From positions 13,217,370-13,281,369 of the forward strand of contig CM066317.1 of NCBI GenBank assembly GCA_033807775.1: a DNA stretch of 64,000 bases. Direction: 5' to 3'. This stretch comes from Saussurea involucrata. Taxonomy: Eukaryota; Streptophyta; Magnoliopsida; Asterales; Asteraceae. This document shows positions 53,588-64,000 of this stretch, in pieces. Position 1 is the stretch's first letter, and every line of letters starts with the position of its first letter. The notes under the pieces are model-generated. The model was not told the origin of the DNA. It saw only the letters and a program-made list of their open reading frames with translations, and ran no database searches. A program made the translations under genes and the position numbers.

Positions 53588-55491
53588 TGTAACGCCCCAA
53601 AATCCGGGCTAAATTAAACCTCAAGTTACAACAGGTTATGACAATAAAAAAATAAAACTACAACTTATATAGATAGCAAAGGGATTAACCATCAAGAGTA
53701 TAATTACAATTCAGGATACTTCGAACAATCTATCAATCTAATCATGACACTATAATCAGATTAATTGAGTTATCTAAGCTATCCTTCAAAAATCTCCTTT
53801 TTATTAATTGCCACTTCTGCTATTCCAAAAACACTCGTTCCACAACCCTTTATTTGCATGAGCCTGAACCTGGTAAGAAAACATCATATGAAACGATTAG
53901 GCCAACGTCTAGTGAGAACATTCGTTTCAATAATAACATTTGCAAAAATCAATGTAAACAAGTTATAACAAACCTGGTTACTCCTTTTCTTACCGTACAT
54001 ATAACTCTATTCCTTTACACAATTGTATCCATTCCCATGACTATGACTGACAACAATTTCATCAGCATATCATGCTCCAGAGCCACACTACGAATCTTCA
54101 CAGATTCTAGATCAATGCTCTCCACCAATAAATCGCGATTACACACGCCCATTTATCAGTAAGGAAGCAGAGATTACAAGTACTTATGTCAACCTCACTC
54201 TCTTCCTTAGAAATCATGAATAACGATTAAACGAGCAATACCACACGCCTATTCCATGATTTCCTACACACACTGGAATAACGATTAAACGAGTAATACC
54301 ACACGCCTATTCCATGTGATTACCAAACTTTAGTGCCTATGGATCCATTACACTTTACTAACGTATATGCATAACAACATATTACAGCTCACGTCATATT
54401 CTCAAATCTAAGAATACTAGATAACCTATCGTATCTTCATCCTCGAATGCCCCCCCCCCCCCCCCTTGGCGACTTAGCACGGGGGTTCCGCTACCCGGTT
54501 AGCGGATGGGGTCAAGGGGCAACGCCCTTGCGGGGTCTGGGGGCAGCGCCCCTATAAAATTTTAGAAAACCTTATTCAGTCCTTATTCAAAATCATAGCT
54601 GAAAGCATCTAAAATCTCCAAAATGATCAAACAGCTAAAGTATCCGGACAACACTATTTTTCTGGACAACCTGACTTTTCCGGACAACCTGACTTTTCCG
54701 GACAACCTATACAATCCGGGCGTTATCCGGACACCAAAGTAATCCGGACAGCATCCGGTATCTTAACTCATCCGGAAACTATAGGAAAGAGAGACTTACC
54801 CGGACTCTTAATCGTGTCCGGAGACCTTCATCCCAGAGTTTTCCGGGTACGACGATTTATCCGGAAAACTCGGTTCTGCAGCCTAAAATTCGACCCATTT
54901 TCATGTTTGTTCGATTCAACTCATTCCAAACCATCCCATACAGTTCATAACCAATTTATACAGCTATTTCAAGGTTTAATTTAACATGAAAACACTGATT
55001 TAAGCAAGGAACAAATGAACTCACCTTATTTTGCAAACCCACTTTTCTGCACGATTTTGATTCCAATCTGTTGTTACTGATTTTGAAACCCTATTCAATA
55101 AACAGATTCGTTTATAATCCTACATCCAGAACAACTTTTATCAGAAATCAAGTTCAATTCCTTACCAATTTTGAAGCCAAACTCTTCCTTTCTTCTTTTC
55201 TCTCCCCTTTTCTCTCTTTCTATCTCTTTGCCTCTTTCTTTCTGCCGAGTCCAACAAGAACCAAAATAGGATAATATCTTATTTTTAGATATTTTATCCA
55301 AACATGCTTTACACCATTTACCAAACACACCTCCAAGTTCCAATAATTCCAAAAGTAACACCAAACTTTAAACCCTTGTATTTTGACCCTATTGAATTAT
55401 AAAATACAACATAATTCAAGGTTTTAAACCAAAATACAATTTGATCCCAATTCTCATTAAAATAATATTATTGAAAATTTAGGATGTTACA
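53588..55491 (-). mobile_element. Solo LTR (1904 bp), minus orientation
   Basis: Ends TGTAACGCCCC and GGATGTTACA on the plus strand; flanks TATAC and TATAA (4/5 target duplication; the paralogous unit at 55829 reads TATAA uninterrupted). Minus orientation follows from a block around 54476-54535 that is the reverse complement of 44335-44400, and from a donor AAG|GTGAGTT (55024) and acceptor ACCAG (53870) that read on the minus strand. Repeats of TTTTCCGGACAACCTGAC lie at 54655-54710. An 18-C run at 54450-54467 may be of variable length. Confidence 0.88.
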
Positions 55492-56437
55492 TATAACTTA
55501 CAATTAATACCCTTATAATTAGTTATTCAGTTTAATTTTAATCTCTTATTTTTTCATTTTTCATTTTACACCCTTACCATTTTAACATAAATAGTCGTAT
55601 ATGAACTAAAATACATTAAAATGTATTTTCTTTTTATACAAATTATACAATTGTAATCACCTCGACAATATTTTCGAAATTAGTCCAATATTGAATAATT
55701 TTGGATTTAATCATACTATTAAATATCATGAATTTATACGAATTTTTTTTGTATTTCTTATATTTTCATTTTGAACCCTTATCATATTAAAATGACACCA
55801 TTCATAATTATCTCTCTTCATCAAAATCCTTTTTAAATATATAACTTACAATTAATACTCTTATAATTAGTTATTCAGTTTAATTTTAATCCCTTACTTT
55901 TTTATTTTTCGTTTTAGACTCTTATCATTTAAACATAAATAATCGTATATGAACTAAAATATATTAAAAGATACTTTCTTTTTATACAAATTATACCATT
56001 GTAATCACCTCGACAATATGTTCGAAATGAGTCCAACATTGAATAAGTTTGGAATTAATCATATTATTAAATATCATGAATATCTACAAAAAAAAGTTCA
56101 TATTTCTTATTTTTTTCATTTTTCATTTTTCATTTTGCACTCTTATCATATTAAAAATACACCATTCATAATTATCTCTCATCTTCAAAATCTTTTTTAA
56201 ATATATAACATACAATTAATACCCTTATAATTAGTTATTCAGATTAATTTTAATCTCTTACTTTTTAATTATTCGTTTTAAACTTTTATCATTTTAATAT
56301 AAATAATCGTATATGAACTAAAATACATTTAAAATTTATTTTCTTTTTATACAAAGTATACCATTGTAATCGCCTCGATAGTGAGCCTAATATTGAATAA
56401 GTTTGGATTTAACCATATTATTAAATATCATGAATAT
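55492..56437. repeat. AT-rich tandem repeat (~364-bp unit), interrupted by the solo LTR
   Basis: Units begin TTTTTAAATATATAACTTACA near 53572 (split by the LTR at 53588-55491), 55829 and 56193. Shared words include TTAGTTATTCAGTTTAATTT, GTCGTATATGAACTAAAAT and AATCACCTCGACAATAT. The third unit is cut by the copia LTR at 56438. No ORF. Confidence 0.8.
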
Positions 56438-56681
56438 TGTTAGTGCTTAAAATGTGATTGTACCATGTAGATGGACCATTTGTGTAATAAGGGTATTCTA
56501 TACCCTAGGTATATAATGTTTGCTATTTTCCTCTTTAGGAATTAGGCCATCTACTACACACACTAACCACACACACAAGTATTGTATTCCAATCCATATT
56601 GTGAGCTATTGATCATTTAATGAATATAGAGATGGCTTCCTTTGATGTTTATATTGATTGATTACTTGTTCTGGGATCACA
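56438..56681 (+). mobile_element. 5' LTR of the third copia element
   Basis: 244 bp from TGTTAGTGC to GGGATCACA, followed after two bases by TGGTATCAGAGC. The 3' LTR lies beyond the window, so the target duplication cannot be checked. Confidence 0.85.
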
Positions 56682-56683
56682 AT

Positions 56684-56695
56684 TGGTATCAGAGC
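56684..56695 (+). promoter_or_regulatory. Primer binding site, initiator tRNA-Met
   Basis: TGGTATCAGAGC, two bases from the LTR end; it fixes the plus orientation. Confidence 0.95.
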
Positions 56696-57066
56696 TTGTA
56701 AATCTGTGATTTGATTAGGATTGAGTGAAATATTTCCATTTTTGAGTGTTCTTCATTTTTCTTCAATTTTTGATTGATTTTAGCCATTAGAGTTCTTCTA
56801 ATGGATTGGATTTGATCAAGGGTTGTTTCTAGGATAGTCTTGTGTGTTTTATTCCGCAAAAACGCAAGGATCGAAGCTCAGATTGGATAGTTTTCTTCAT
56901 TTTCGTACTTTTAACTTTCTGTACACTGTTTTGGATCGAAAACCCATTTTCTGTTGGTTTTTGGTTAAAACTTGGAGTTCTAAAGTTGCTCAGAATAGCC
57001 TCGCGAACCTACCCACCAAATTTCAGCCTCATCCGATCTGTTTTGAAGACTCGACCTTGAATCTTC
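56696..57066 (+). other. Leader of the third copia element
   Basis: Non-coding 5' leader between PBS and the TCGCAA array. Small open frames (from 56842/56844) run through it, but their composition is that of the repeats downstream and they match nothing. Confidence 0.5.
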
Positions 57067-57410
57067 ATACAAATCGCAATCCACTTACCTTCATCATTGT
57101 CGCAATCGTCCATTGCGACTTGGCCCCAAATCGCAATCGTCTATTGCGACTTGCCCCAAATCGCAATCCATTACACTTTGAACAGTACCAAATCGCAACC
57201 TTCAGTTGCGACTCGGGTGAAATTCTTACCTGTTGCGACTTCAGTTGTTGCGACTTCAGTTGTTGCGACTTCAGTTGTTGCGACTTCAGTTGTTGCGACT
57301 TCAGTTGTTGCGACTTCGATTATTGCGACTTCAGCTGTTGCGACTTCAGTGTTGCGACTTCAGTGCTATTGCGACTTGGTTTGGGTTGCGACTTTAAGTG
57401 TGTTGAGACA
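57067..57410. repeat. TCGCAA/TTGCGACTT hairpin and tandem array (5' leader)
   Basis: Five AATCGCAA words (first at about 57076), three paired with TTGCGACT about 8 bases later to form short stem-loops (near 57109, 57130, 57192). Then follows a tandem run of a 12-15-bp unit, TTGCGACTTCAGTTG, about nine copies (57234-57390). The translated run gives a spurious Cys-Asp-Phe-Ser repeat. The same paired motif recurs at 63229-63515 on the other side of the coding region. Confidence 0.88.
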
Positions 57411-57484
57411 TAAACTTGAAAATTTAAAAGTTACTCCTAATCAGATTAATCAGATTTTTAACGATCAACAACAAGTAATCCAAA

Positions 57485-58816
57485 ATGACTGCCAGAGATA
57501 TGTTAACTATCGGTTCAAAGGATAAACCACCCGTTCTTTTCCCGAAAGACTTTAAAATTTGGAAAGACAGATTCCTTGACTACGTTGAACGACAAGAAAA
57601 TGGAGCTCTTATCCATGAATCCTTGTTAAACGGGGTTCTAGGAGAGGTTCGTGAAGAAGACCCAGAAGGTAACAACTTAGTTATTCAGCCAAAGGACTAC
57701 ACAGGTGACAATTTGTTGAGATACAAAGCCGATAAAGCGGCTAGGTCATTGGTTATGCAAGCCTTGACCAACGACATATATCGGAAGGTTGACAGTTTGA
57801 GTGAAACAGGTAAAGGTATGTTTGATGAACTTATCAAGCTATACAAAGGGTCAGAAGTGGAAAACCAGCTGAGAGTCTCAAATGTCTTCAATACGTATGA
57901 GAATTTCAAGCAGAAGGAGGGTGAGAGTTTAGATAAAGCATATAATCGTTTCACAACTATCCTAAATGATCTCAACAGTTACAAAGTATCAAAATCCATC
58001 ATGGAGACTAATGTAAAGTTCTTGAACGTGCTTCAACCCGAGTGGAAGAAGTATGCTCATAGAATGAAACAAAATTCTCAACTGGATTCTCTTACGTTAC
58101 AACAAATGTTTGAAACCTTAAAGCAAGATGAAGATGATGCTGAGCTGAAAAGGAAAAAGTTGATGAAGAATGAGAAGAATGGTAAGAAGGAAAAGAAGAT
58201 GGTGGGGTCTGAGAAGAAGGCAGAAGAAGATGAGCTTGAGAGTGAGCCGTTAGCATTGTTGTCAAGAAAAGCTAAGGGCAAGAGTGTTCAGAGAGAAGAA
58301 TTTGAGTTAGACCAAGCTGACTTGGATGAAGCAGAAAGCTTAAGGCAGGCTATGATACTTCTTTCTAAGGCCTTTCAGCACAGATTTGTAAAAACTCCCG
58401 GATCAAACAACCAACGTTACTCATCTGGTTCTAAAAACTATGAACATAAGAATCGGATTGAGTCAAAGAAGTTTGATGACCACAAGGAAGATAGCAAAAG
58501 GCTGGAGGTGAAGAAGTTTGTTGACAAAAAGGATGAAGATCAAAAGTGTTACAACTGTGGGAAAACCGGTCATTTCTCCAAAGATTGCTGGAAACCGAAG
58601 GTGAAGAATTCCGACTACTACAAACAGAAGGCTTTGTTAGCTGAACATAAAGAGTCGGGAATTGAGCTTCCAGTGGAGGAAGAGTTTTGGTTGGACCAGA
58701 CAGATGATGAAGAAGAGGAAGACACGGCTGCTTTTGCTAGAATGTGCTTGATGAGCAGAGATGATGAGGATTCAGAGGCTGATGTGGCGCCTGAGACAGA
58801 TGAGATCGTAATTTAA
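57485..58816 (+). CDS. Copia gag, third element (443 aa)
   Basis: ATG at 57485 right after the leader. MTARDMLTIGSKDKPPVLFP, then FKIWKDRFLDYVE opens the UBN2-type Gag domain, which runs to about residue 215. A lysine-rich linker follows (ELKRKKLMKNEKNGKKEKK), and a CCHC zinc knuckle CYNCGKTGHFSKDC lies near residues 355-368. The tail is acidic. The frame ends at TAA 58814-58816, before the usual C-terminal part of a Sirevirus Gag; the missing C-terminus appears out of frame at 58864-59211, so this Gag is probably shortened by a deletion or frameshift. Confidence 0.85.
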   Translation: MTARDMLTIGSKDKPPVLFPKDFKIWKDRFLDYVERQENGALIHESLLNGVLGEVREEDPEGNNLVIQPKDYTGDNLLRYKADKAARSLVMQALTNDIYRKVDSLSETGKGMFDELIKLYKGSEVENQLRVSNVFNTYENFKQKEGESLDKAYNRFTTILNDLNSYKVSKSIMETNVKFLNVLQPEWKKYAHRMKQNSQLDSLTLQQMFETLKQDEDDAELKRKKLMKNEKNGKKEKKMVGSEKKAEEDELESEPLALLSRKAKGKSVQREEFELDQADLDEAESLRQAMILLSKAFQHRFVKTPGSNNQRYSSGSKNYEHKNRIESKKFDDHKEDSKRLEVKKFVDKKDEDQKCYNCGKTGHFSKDCWKPKVKNSDYYKQKALLAEHKESGIELPVEEEFWLDQTDDEEEEDTAAFARMCLMSRDDEDSEADVAPETDEIVI

Positions 58817-58863
58817 GAAACAACTCGCGGGTAGAGTGGAGAATAAAGGAGTTCACACATGAT

Positions 58864-59211
58864 GTGGCCCAGAGAAAATCATCTACTGTCGCTTTTAATT
58901 CCAAGAAAAACACTTTTGTTTCTAATGTTAGTGATCGTGTTGCTTCAAACAAACAAAAACTTGTAATTCCGTACAAGATTTCTTCTATGCAACAACTGAT
59001 TAATTTAGCACATGATCAAATTTGTTGCTCTTCATGTGGTGTAGATGATTTTATCTGCAAGTCTGATTATTCTTCGTGGTTTCGTTATAATTTCTATGGT
59101 TCAAATCGTTTTTATTCAAATAGATATTATAATCACTACAATTCAAAGAAAAAGATTAATTCTCCTAACCCGAAAGGACCCAATTGGCAATGGGTACCTA
59201 AAACTGTTTAA
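58864..59211 (+). pseudogene. Displaced C-terminal part of copia gag
   Basis: Open frame ending in PKGPNWQWVPKTV, the characteristic end of Gag just before the pol protease in copia elements. It is in a different phase from both the gag frame (58816) and pol, so it cannot be translated with them without a frame change. A serine/tyrosine/asparagine-rich stretch (FYGSNRFYSNRYYNHYNSKK) precedes the end. Confidence 0.6.
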
Positions 59212-59219
59212 ACTCCATT

Positions 59220-61715
59220 TTGCAGCTCTGTCATGTGTGGTATTTGGATAGTGGTTGCTCTAAACACATGACAGGTAGAAAGGAGCTATTGAAAAACTTT
59301 GTGGAACACGATGGAGGAAAAGTTAAGTTTGGAAATGATCACTATGCTCCAATCAGAGGTTATGGAGATATTGTGACCGACAACGTCAGAATAACTAAAG
59401 TGAATTATGTTGAAGGCTTAGGGCATAACTTATTTAGTATAGGTCAGTTTTGTGATAAAGACCTAGAAGTCCATTTCAAGAAGACTCGGTGCGCAATTCT
59501 AACCGATGGAGGAAATGAACTTCTAGTTGGTTCGCGAAAGTCAAATCTTTACACTATTGATCTATCAAAGGTTAAGCCGAAGAATGACGTGTGTCTGTTG
59601 ACTAAGGCATCTATGGAAAAGAGTTGGTTATGGCATAGACGACTATCTCATCTCAACTTTCGTTACATTCAAAAGCTAACGTTGGGTGATTTAGTTATAG
59701 GTCTACCAGTTCTGCAGTTTGAGAAAGACAACTTTTGTACTGCTTGTGAGAAGGGGAAGATAAAGCGAGCCCCTCATCCACCGAAACCCGAACCCAGCAC
59801 ACAAAAACCTTTAGAAATCCTTCATGTGGATCTCTGTGGTCCGATGAAGACTCAGTGTGTCAATGCCAAACGATACGTGTTAGTAATTGTCGATGACTAT
59901 TCGAGATATACTTGGGTCAAGTTTCTTCGATCAAAAGACGAAACACCTGACTTGATAATCTCATTAATCAAACAACTTCAAGTGAACCGTCAACAATCAG
60001 TTCAGACTATTAGGTCAGATAACGGGACTGAATTCAAGAACAAGACTCTTGATGATTTCTTTAAATCATTAGGAATTTCTCATCAGTTTTCTGCGGCTAG
60101 AACTCCTCAGCAGAACGGAGTCGTTGAAAGACGAAATCGCACACTTGTTGAAGCTGCCAGAACGATGTTGTCCTATGCTGATCTACCTCAGTTCTTGTGG
60201 GCTGAAGCTGTTGCTACGGCATGCTATACACAAAATCGTTCAATAATCCATCGCCGGTTTGGTAAAACTCCATATGAACTGATTAATAATAGAAAACCTG
60301 TAATACACTACTTTCGTGTGTTTGGATGCAGATGTGTTGTGCTGAACGACAAGGACAACTTGAACAAATTTAGTCCAAAGGGTATTGAGGGCGTTTTCAT
60401 CGGATACTCACTAACGTCAAAAGCATATAGAGTCTATTTCAAGTCGTCTAGAACTGTGAAGGAAAGCGTAAATGTCAGATTTGACGAAACCGAAACGATG
60501 GTTTTTGTGCAAAACAGTACAGAACCCGTTATATCAGGTGTACTAGCATCTGGACAAATTCGTCCTATGGTGACTAGATCTTCAAACAAGGATCAAGCAT
60601 CCACTTCTAACTCTAAACCTAATGATCTTGATTTATTGTTTGAATATTTTTATGATGATTTTTTCGGAAGTGATAAACCTACTTCATCTATGTCTAACAG
60701 GAGCAATGTTGTCACACCACCAGCTAATGCTACTCTGTCAGGGCCTACACCGAAACTGACTACTCCTTCATCTGGTGCAACAACTCCTGCTACAACTTCA
60801 AGTAACATGCATATGGAATCTCCACAAGCAACACAACATGTATCCTCGGATGGTGCTTCTTCACCAGCTACAACTTCTAATGCCAATGGTGAGGATTCTG
60901 CAACTCAGCGTGAGTCATCTTCTGAAGCAGAACCGGAGGCAGTTTCTGTTGACATTTCTGTCAATGAACCCGCCTCACACCCGGAACCTACCTTGACAAT
61001 AGAGTTGAATTTTGATAAGGATCCTACCTTAGTGGATCCCAACTATGGTGCTATAATTGTTCATCCTCATGCCTCAAGATGGACTAAGAGTCACCCCATT
61101 GAACAAGTCATTGGTGACATCTCCGAACCTGTAAAGACTAGATCTGCAACGGCTAACGAAGTCCTTTACGCGCTTTTTCTAAGTCAAGTTGAACCTACAA
61201 CAGTTCGACAAGCCTTGGAAGATCCGGATTGGATCATTGCCATGCAAGATGAGCTGAATTCGTTTGAAGCATTGAACATGTGGCGATTAGTTCCTAGACC
61301 CAAAGGTAAAACAGTAATTGGTACCAAGTGGGTCCTGAAGAATAAGAAAGATAAGGATGGGATTGTTGTGAGAAATAAAGCACGCCTTGTAGCCAAAGGG
61401 TATAGGCAACAAGAGGGAATTGACTATGATGAGACGTATGCACCGGTGGCTCGTTTAGAGGCAATTCAGATGTTTCTTGCATTTGCCGCGTTCAGAAACT
61501 TCAATGTCTATCAAATGGACGTGAAGACTGCTTTCTTGAACGGCATCTTGAAAGAAGAAGTATATGTTTCTCAACCAGAGGGTTTTGTGGACAAAGATAA
61601 ACCAGATCACGTCTACATTCTTGATAAAGCTCTCTACGGTCTAAAGCAAGCCCCTCGCGCCTGGTATGAAATCTTATCTACCTACCTACTTGGTGCTGGC
61701 TTTCTGAAAGGTAAA
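59220..61715 (+). pseudogene. Copia pol, third element: protease, integrase, RT N-terminal part
   Basis: No ATG at the start; the frame opens after TTTTGCAG with LCHVWYLDSGCSKHMTG (protease). Then the GAG-pre-integrase zinc finger (LWHRRLSHLNF ... CTACEKGK) and integrase with HVDLCGP, RSDNGTEF and VVERRNRT, all three catalytic acids in consensus context. A variable serine/threonine-rich region (60540-61000) precedes RT (KARLVAKGYRQQEG, YAPVARLEAIQ, YQMDVKTAFLNG). Loss of one A in a run near 61713 shifts the frame and ends it at 61763. Confidence 0.9.
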
Positions 61716-62719
61716 TCGACACAACTCTCTTCACTCTGCATAAAAATGGTGAGATCCTTCTAGTTCAAATTTACGTTGATGATATTATATTTGGTTCAAC
61801 TGACCCTGGATTGTGTACTTGGTTCTCGGGTATAATGAAGACCAGATTCCAGATGAGTATGATGGGAGAGATTAATTTCTTTCTTGGATTACAAGTCAAG
61901 CAATTCTCAACAGGTATCTTCATCAACCAGCCGAAGTATGTGTTCGACATCTTGAAGAAATTTAAGATGGAAAACTGTACCTCTATTGGTACACCTATGG
62001 CTCCTGGATCTAAAATAGGTCCGGATCCACTTGGTGAGGTCGTAGATGTTAAGGATTACCGCGGGATGATAGGCTCATTAATGTACCTGACGGCAAGTTG
62101 TCCAGATATAATGTTTGCAGCATGTCTCTGTGCAAGATTTCAGGCACAACCAAAGGTATCACATTGGAGTGCTGTTAAAGGAATCTTTCGATATTTGAAG
62201 AGGACACCGTACCTTGGTCTGTGGTACCCGAAAGGAACAGGATTTGAACTCACTGCATATTTTGATGCCGATCATGGATGTAGTATGCTAGACCGGAAGA
62301 GCACATCTGGTCATGTCCAGTTTTTGGGTGATAAACTAGTAAGTTGGTCCTCGAGGAAACAGAACTGTGTTTCAACATCAACTGCGGAGGCAGAATATAT
62401 GGCCGCTGCCAGTTGTTGTTCACAGGTTCTGTGGATGAAGACTCAACTATCTGACTATGACTTCAAGTATGAGAAGATCCCCATTTACTGTGATAGCAAG
62501 AGTGCAATTGCAATATCAGCTAACCCGGTCCAACATACAAAGACCAAACACATAGACATAAGGTATCATTTCATCAAAGATCACGTTGAAAAAGGTACAA
62601 TTGAGCTATACTTTGTCACAACTGAGTTTCAACTTGCCGATCTCTTTACGAAAGCCTTGGATGAAAAACAATTTAATTTCTTAGTATCCAAGCTCGGCAT
62701 GTTGAACATGAAAGTTTAA
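61716..62719 (+). pseudogene. Copia pol, third element: RT catalytic part and RNase H
   Basis: Continues pol one base out of phase. It contains the catalytic YVDDIIFGST (about 61770-61800), INFFLGLQVKQ, SLMYLTASCPDIMFA, AYFDADHGCSMLDRKSTSG (RNase H, with F-D in place of the usual S-D), STAEAEYMAA and QLADLFTKALD. It ends at TAA 62717-62719. Apart from the single frameshift this pol looks well preserved. Confidence 0.9.
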
Positions 62720-63228
62720 TATTCTATATTTATCATATAATGAATGGAAATATGTGTAGTTCTATCTAGTTATCTCTATCTAGATTGATACATACAAATT
62801 TTCATCTCATTCTATTCTCAATCTAAAATATTTTATTCTCACGTCTTTGTTGTTTTTCATTGTTTATTATCTTTGCTACTTTTTATTTCTTGTTATGATA
62901 TCTATGCCTGCATAAGGTGTGTTCATAGTCTCAGGGGGAGTACAAATTAAAGAGTATGCACAAGAATAGGGGGAACGTGTATTTCTGACTAAGCTTGTAT
63001 GTGTTGACTTCCTGTGCTTCTTATTTGAAGATCTCAAGGTAAGTTTTCTAATCTGTTTTTCAACCACAAACCCTTAGATGAGGAAAATCAATTTTCTAAA
63101 ACCTTCTTGCATCATTTAAGGGGGAGTGAAAATGTTTTAACACCTTGCGTGCTTTATCAATTGGAAGTTGGACATCTTCCAATGTGATATTTTAAAAAAA
63201 AATGCTAAAATGTCAAAAAGTATTAAAA
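62720..63228 (+). other. Post-pol spacer with repeated polypurine motifs
   Basis: Non-coding. Three G-rich, polypurine-like words occur: CAGGGGGAGTA (62933), AATAGGGGGAACG (62968) and TTAAGGGGGAGTG (63118). Repeated PPT-like motifs downstream of pol are a described Sirevirus trait. They are not adjacent to an LTR here because the element continues beyond the window. Confidence 0.65.
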
Positions 63229-63515
63229 TCGCAACCCACACTTGCGATTTCACATGTGAACATTGATAGATCGCAGCCTTCTATTGCGATATCTCATTGG
63301 GCTTAATTTTTTTCCAAATCGCAACCGTACACTGCGACTTCAGTGCATGAACAGTGCCAAGTCGCAACCAAAGACTGCGACTTGACAATGTGAACAGTGC
63401 CAAATCGCAAGCTCGTATTGCGACTTGACAATGTGAACAGTGCCAAATCGCAACTGTGTATTGCGACTTTTTCATGTGAACAGCAGCTAATCGCAACCTT
63501 CGATTGCGACTTGAT
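63229..63515. repeat. TCGCAA/TTGCGA hairpin array (3' region)
   Basis: Seven modules at a spacing of 42-46 bp, each with AATCGCAAC (or a one-base variant), about 8 variable bases, then TTGCGACTT. They start near 63229, 63271, 63317, 63358, 63403, 63445 and 63488. Several stems are perfect over 6-8 bp (AAGTCGCA/TGCGACTT at 63358). Spacers repeat TGTGAACAGTGCCAA. A lone half module lies at 63541. Confidence 0.9.
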
Positions 63516-63550
63516 CTCTTGTCATTTCGTGGCTAGTTCACTGCGACTTG

Positions 63551-63630
63551 ATGACACGTGGCAGGTCAAACCTTGGACCAATCCAATTGTGCCACGTGTC
63601 CCCGAATTCAAATCTTATAAAACCTAGGGT
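63551..63630 (+). promoter_or_regulatory. Candidate internal promoter downstream of pol, third copia
   Basis: G-box CACGTG (63555-63560), two CCAAT boxes (63578-63587), a second G-box in GCCACGTGTC (63591-63600) and TATAAAA (63616-63622). The motif set matches that at 40817-40900 in the other copia element. It would drive an extra ORF that starts beyond the window. Confidence 0.5.
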
Positions 63631-64000
63631 TTTGACTTTTCAACCAAGTCTCATCTCAAAAACCCTTAAACCCTCTCAAATCTCTCTCAACTGCTTCGTT
63701 TTTTCAAATCAAATTTTGGGATTTCTGTTCCAATCATTCATCTCAGATCATCAATAAGGTACCGTATCTCGAATCTTGTTGGTTTCCATCCATTAAATTT
63801 GTTGTTTAAGTCGATTTTAGGGCTTTAAGTTTGACATTTTTTGAATCTGCCAAAATCGATGTGTGTGTTGTGTTTGTTAGGATTTTAGTTGATTAGGGTT
63901 AGTTCACGCTGTTTGGAAGAGTCTAGTAGTGGTAGTTTTAACATCTTTTGGGCGAAAACAAAATTTTTTAGGGCTTGAACACTTAGTTTATTTCTGTGTT
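63631..64000 (+). other. Presumed 5' leader of the extra-ORF transcript
   Basis: Downstream of the TATA box: a pyrimidine-rich, CT- and AAACCCT-containing stretch typical of plant 5' leaders, then a donor-like ATAAG|GTACCG at about 63756 followed by T-rich DNA to the window end. No long ORF begins inside the window. Confidence 0.4.

Noticed and set aside
56844..57413. 189-codon frame ending in a Cys-Cys-Asp-Phe-Ser repeat
   Set aside because: It is the TTGCGACTTCAG tandem array read in one phase, located in a retrotransposon leader.
63229..63515. CRISPR-like regular repeat spacing
   Set aside because: The repeats are short hairpin arms with a conserved rather than unique spacer, in a plant retrotransposon; no cas genes.

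Overview
This window is plant nuclear heterochromatin. I see LTR retrotransposons primed by initiator tRNA-Met, an endogenous pararetrovirus, MITEs, TA microsatellites, a spliced AlkB-type gene relic, and no bacterial signals. The copia elements carry a long extra ORF after pol of a kind I associate with Asteraceae genomes, so a lettuce/daisy-family eudicot is my best guess; this is an inference.

Layout. 1-7611: an LTR retrotransposon with ~1.76 kb LTRs (5' LTR cut by the window edge), LTRs about 1% diverged, and an internal region decayed to traces of Ty3/gypsy integrase. 7612-25888: a Caulimoviridae-type endogenous pararetrovirus cluster bracketed by (TA)n tracts. A plus-strand partial copy and small inverted pieces lead into a minus-strand head-to-tail array longer than one ~7.9 kb genome (ORF1, MP-CP-protease-RT-RNase H polyprotein, TAV/viroplasmin). 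The distal RT is split at 21233/24821 by a 5'-truncated copia element with its 3' LTR and an 864-aa extra ORF. 25889-31899: a TA-targeted MITE, a ~300-bp tandem array ending at a possible Helitron terminus, a second MITE and a DUF4283-like fragment. 31900-47819: a complete Sirevirus-like copia element (TSD AAAAG, LTRs ~1.5% diverged) with broken gag, pol and extra ORF, and two nested solo LTRs. 48576-51669: a host AlkB-homologue pseudogene (minus strand) broken by a 46-bp and a 5-bp tandem duplication, with introns loaded with MITEs. 51874-52565: a hAT-like element with an 8-bp TSD. 53588-55491: another solo LTR inside ~364-bp repeats. 56438-64000: a third copia element (5' LTR, gag, pol) that runs off the window.

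The most interesting signals are non-coding. (i) Two different copia elements carry a host-like promoter (CCAAT, G-box, TATA) downstream of pol; in one, the extra ORF it would drive also has splice-site-like introns. (ii) Four diverged long LTRs share a donor, a CTAAC branch-like motif and an acceptor, suggesting an LTR-borne intron. (iii) The third copia element is flanked inside by arrays of a TCGCAA/TTGCGA hairpin, and the full-length copia is saturated on both strands with TCAGCGA/TCGCTGA. (iv) The pararetrovirus combines a second Cys-rich motif (CX2C-X11-CX2C-X4-CX2C) with a TAV gene, and all three TAV copies share one stop codon.

Almost every reading frame here is damaged. Family assignments rest on motifs I recognise; no database search was possible.
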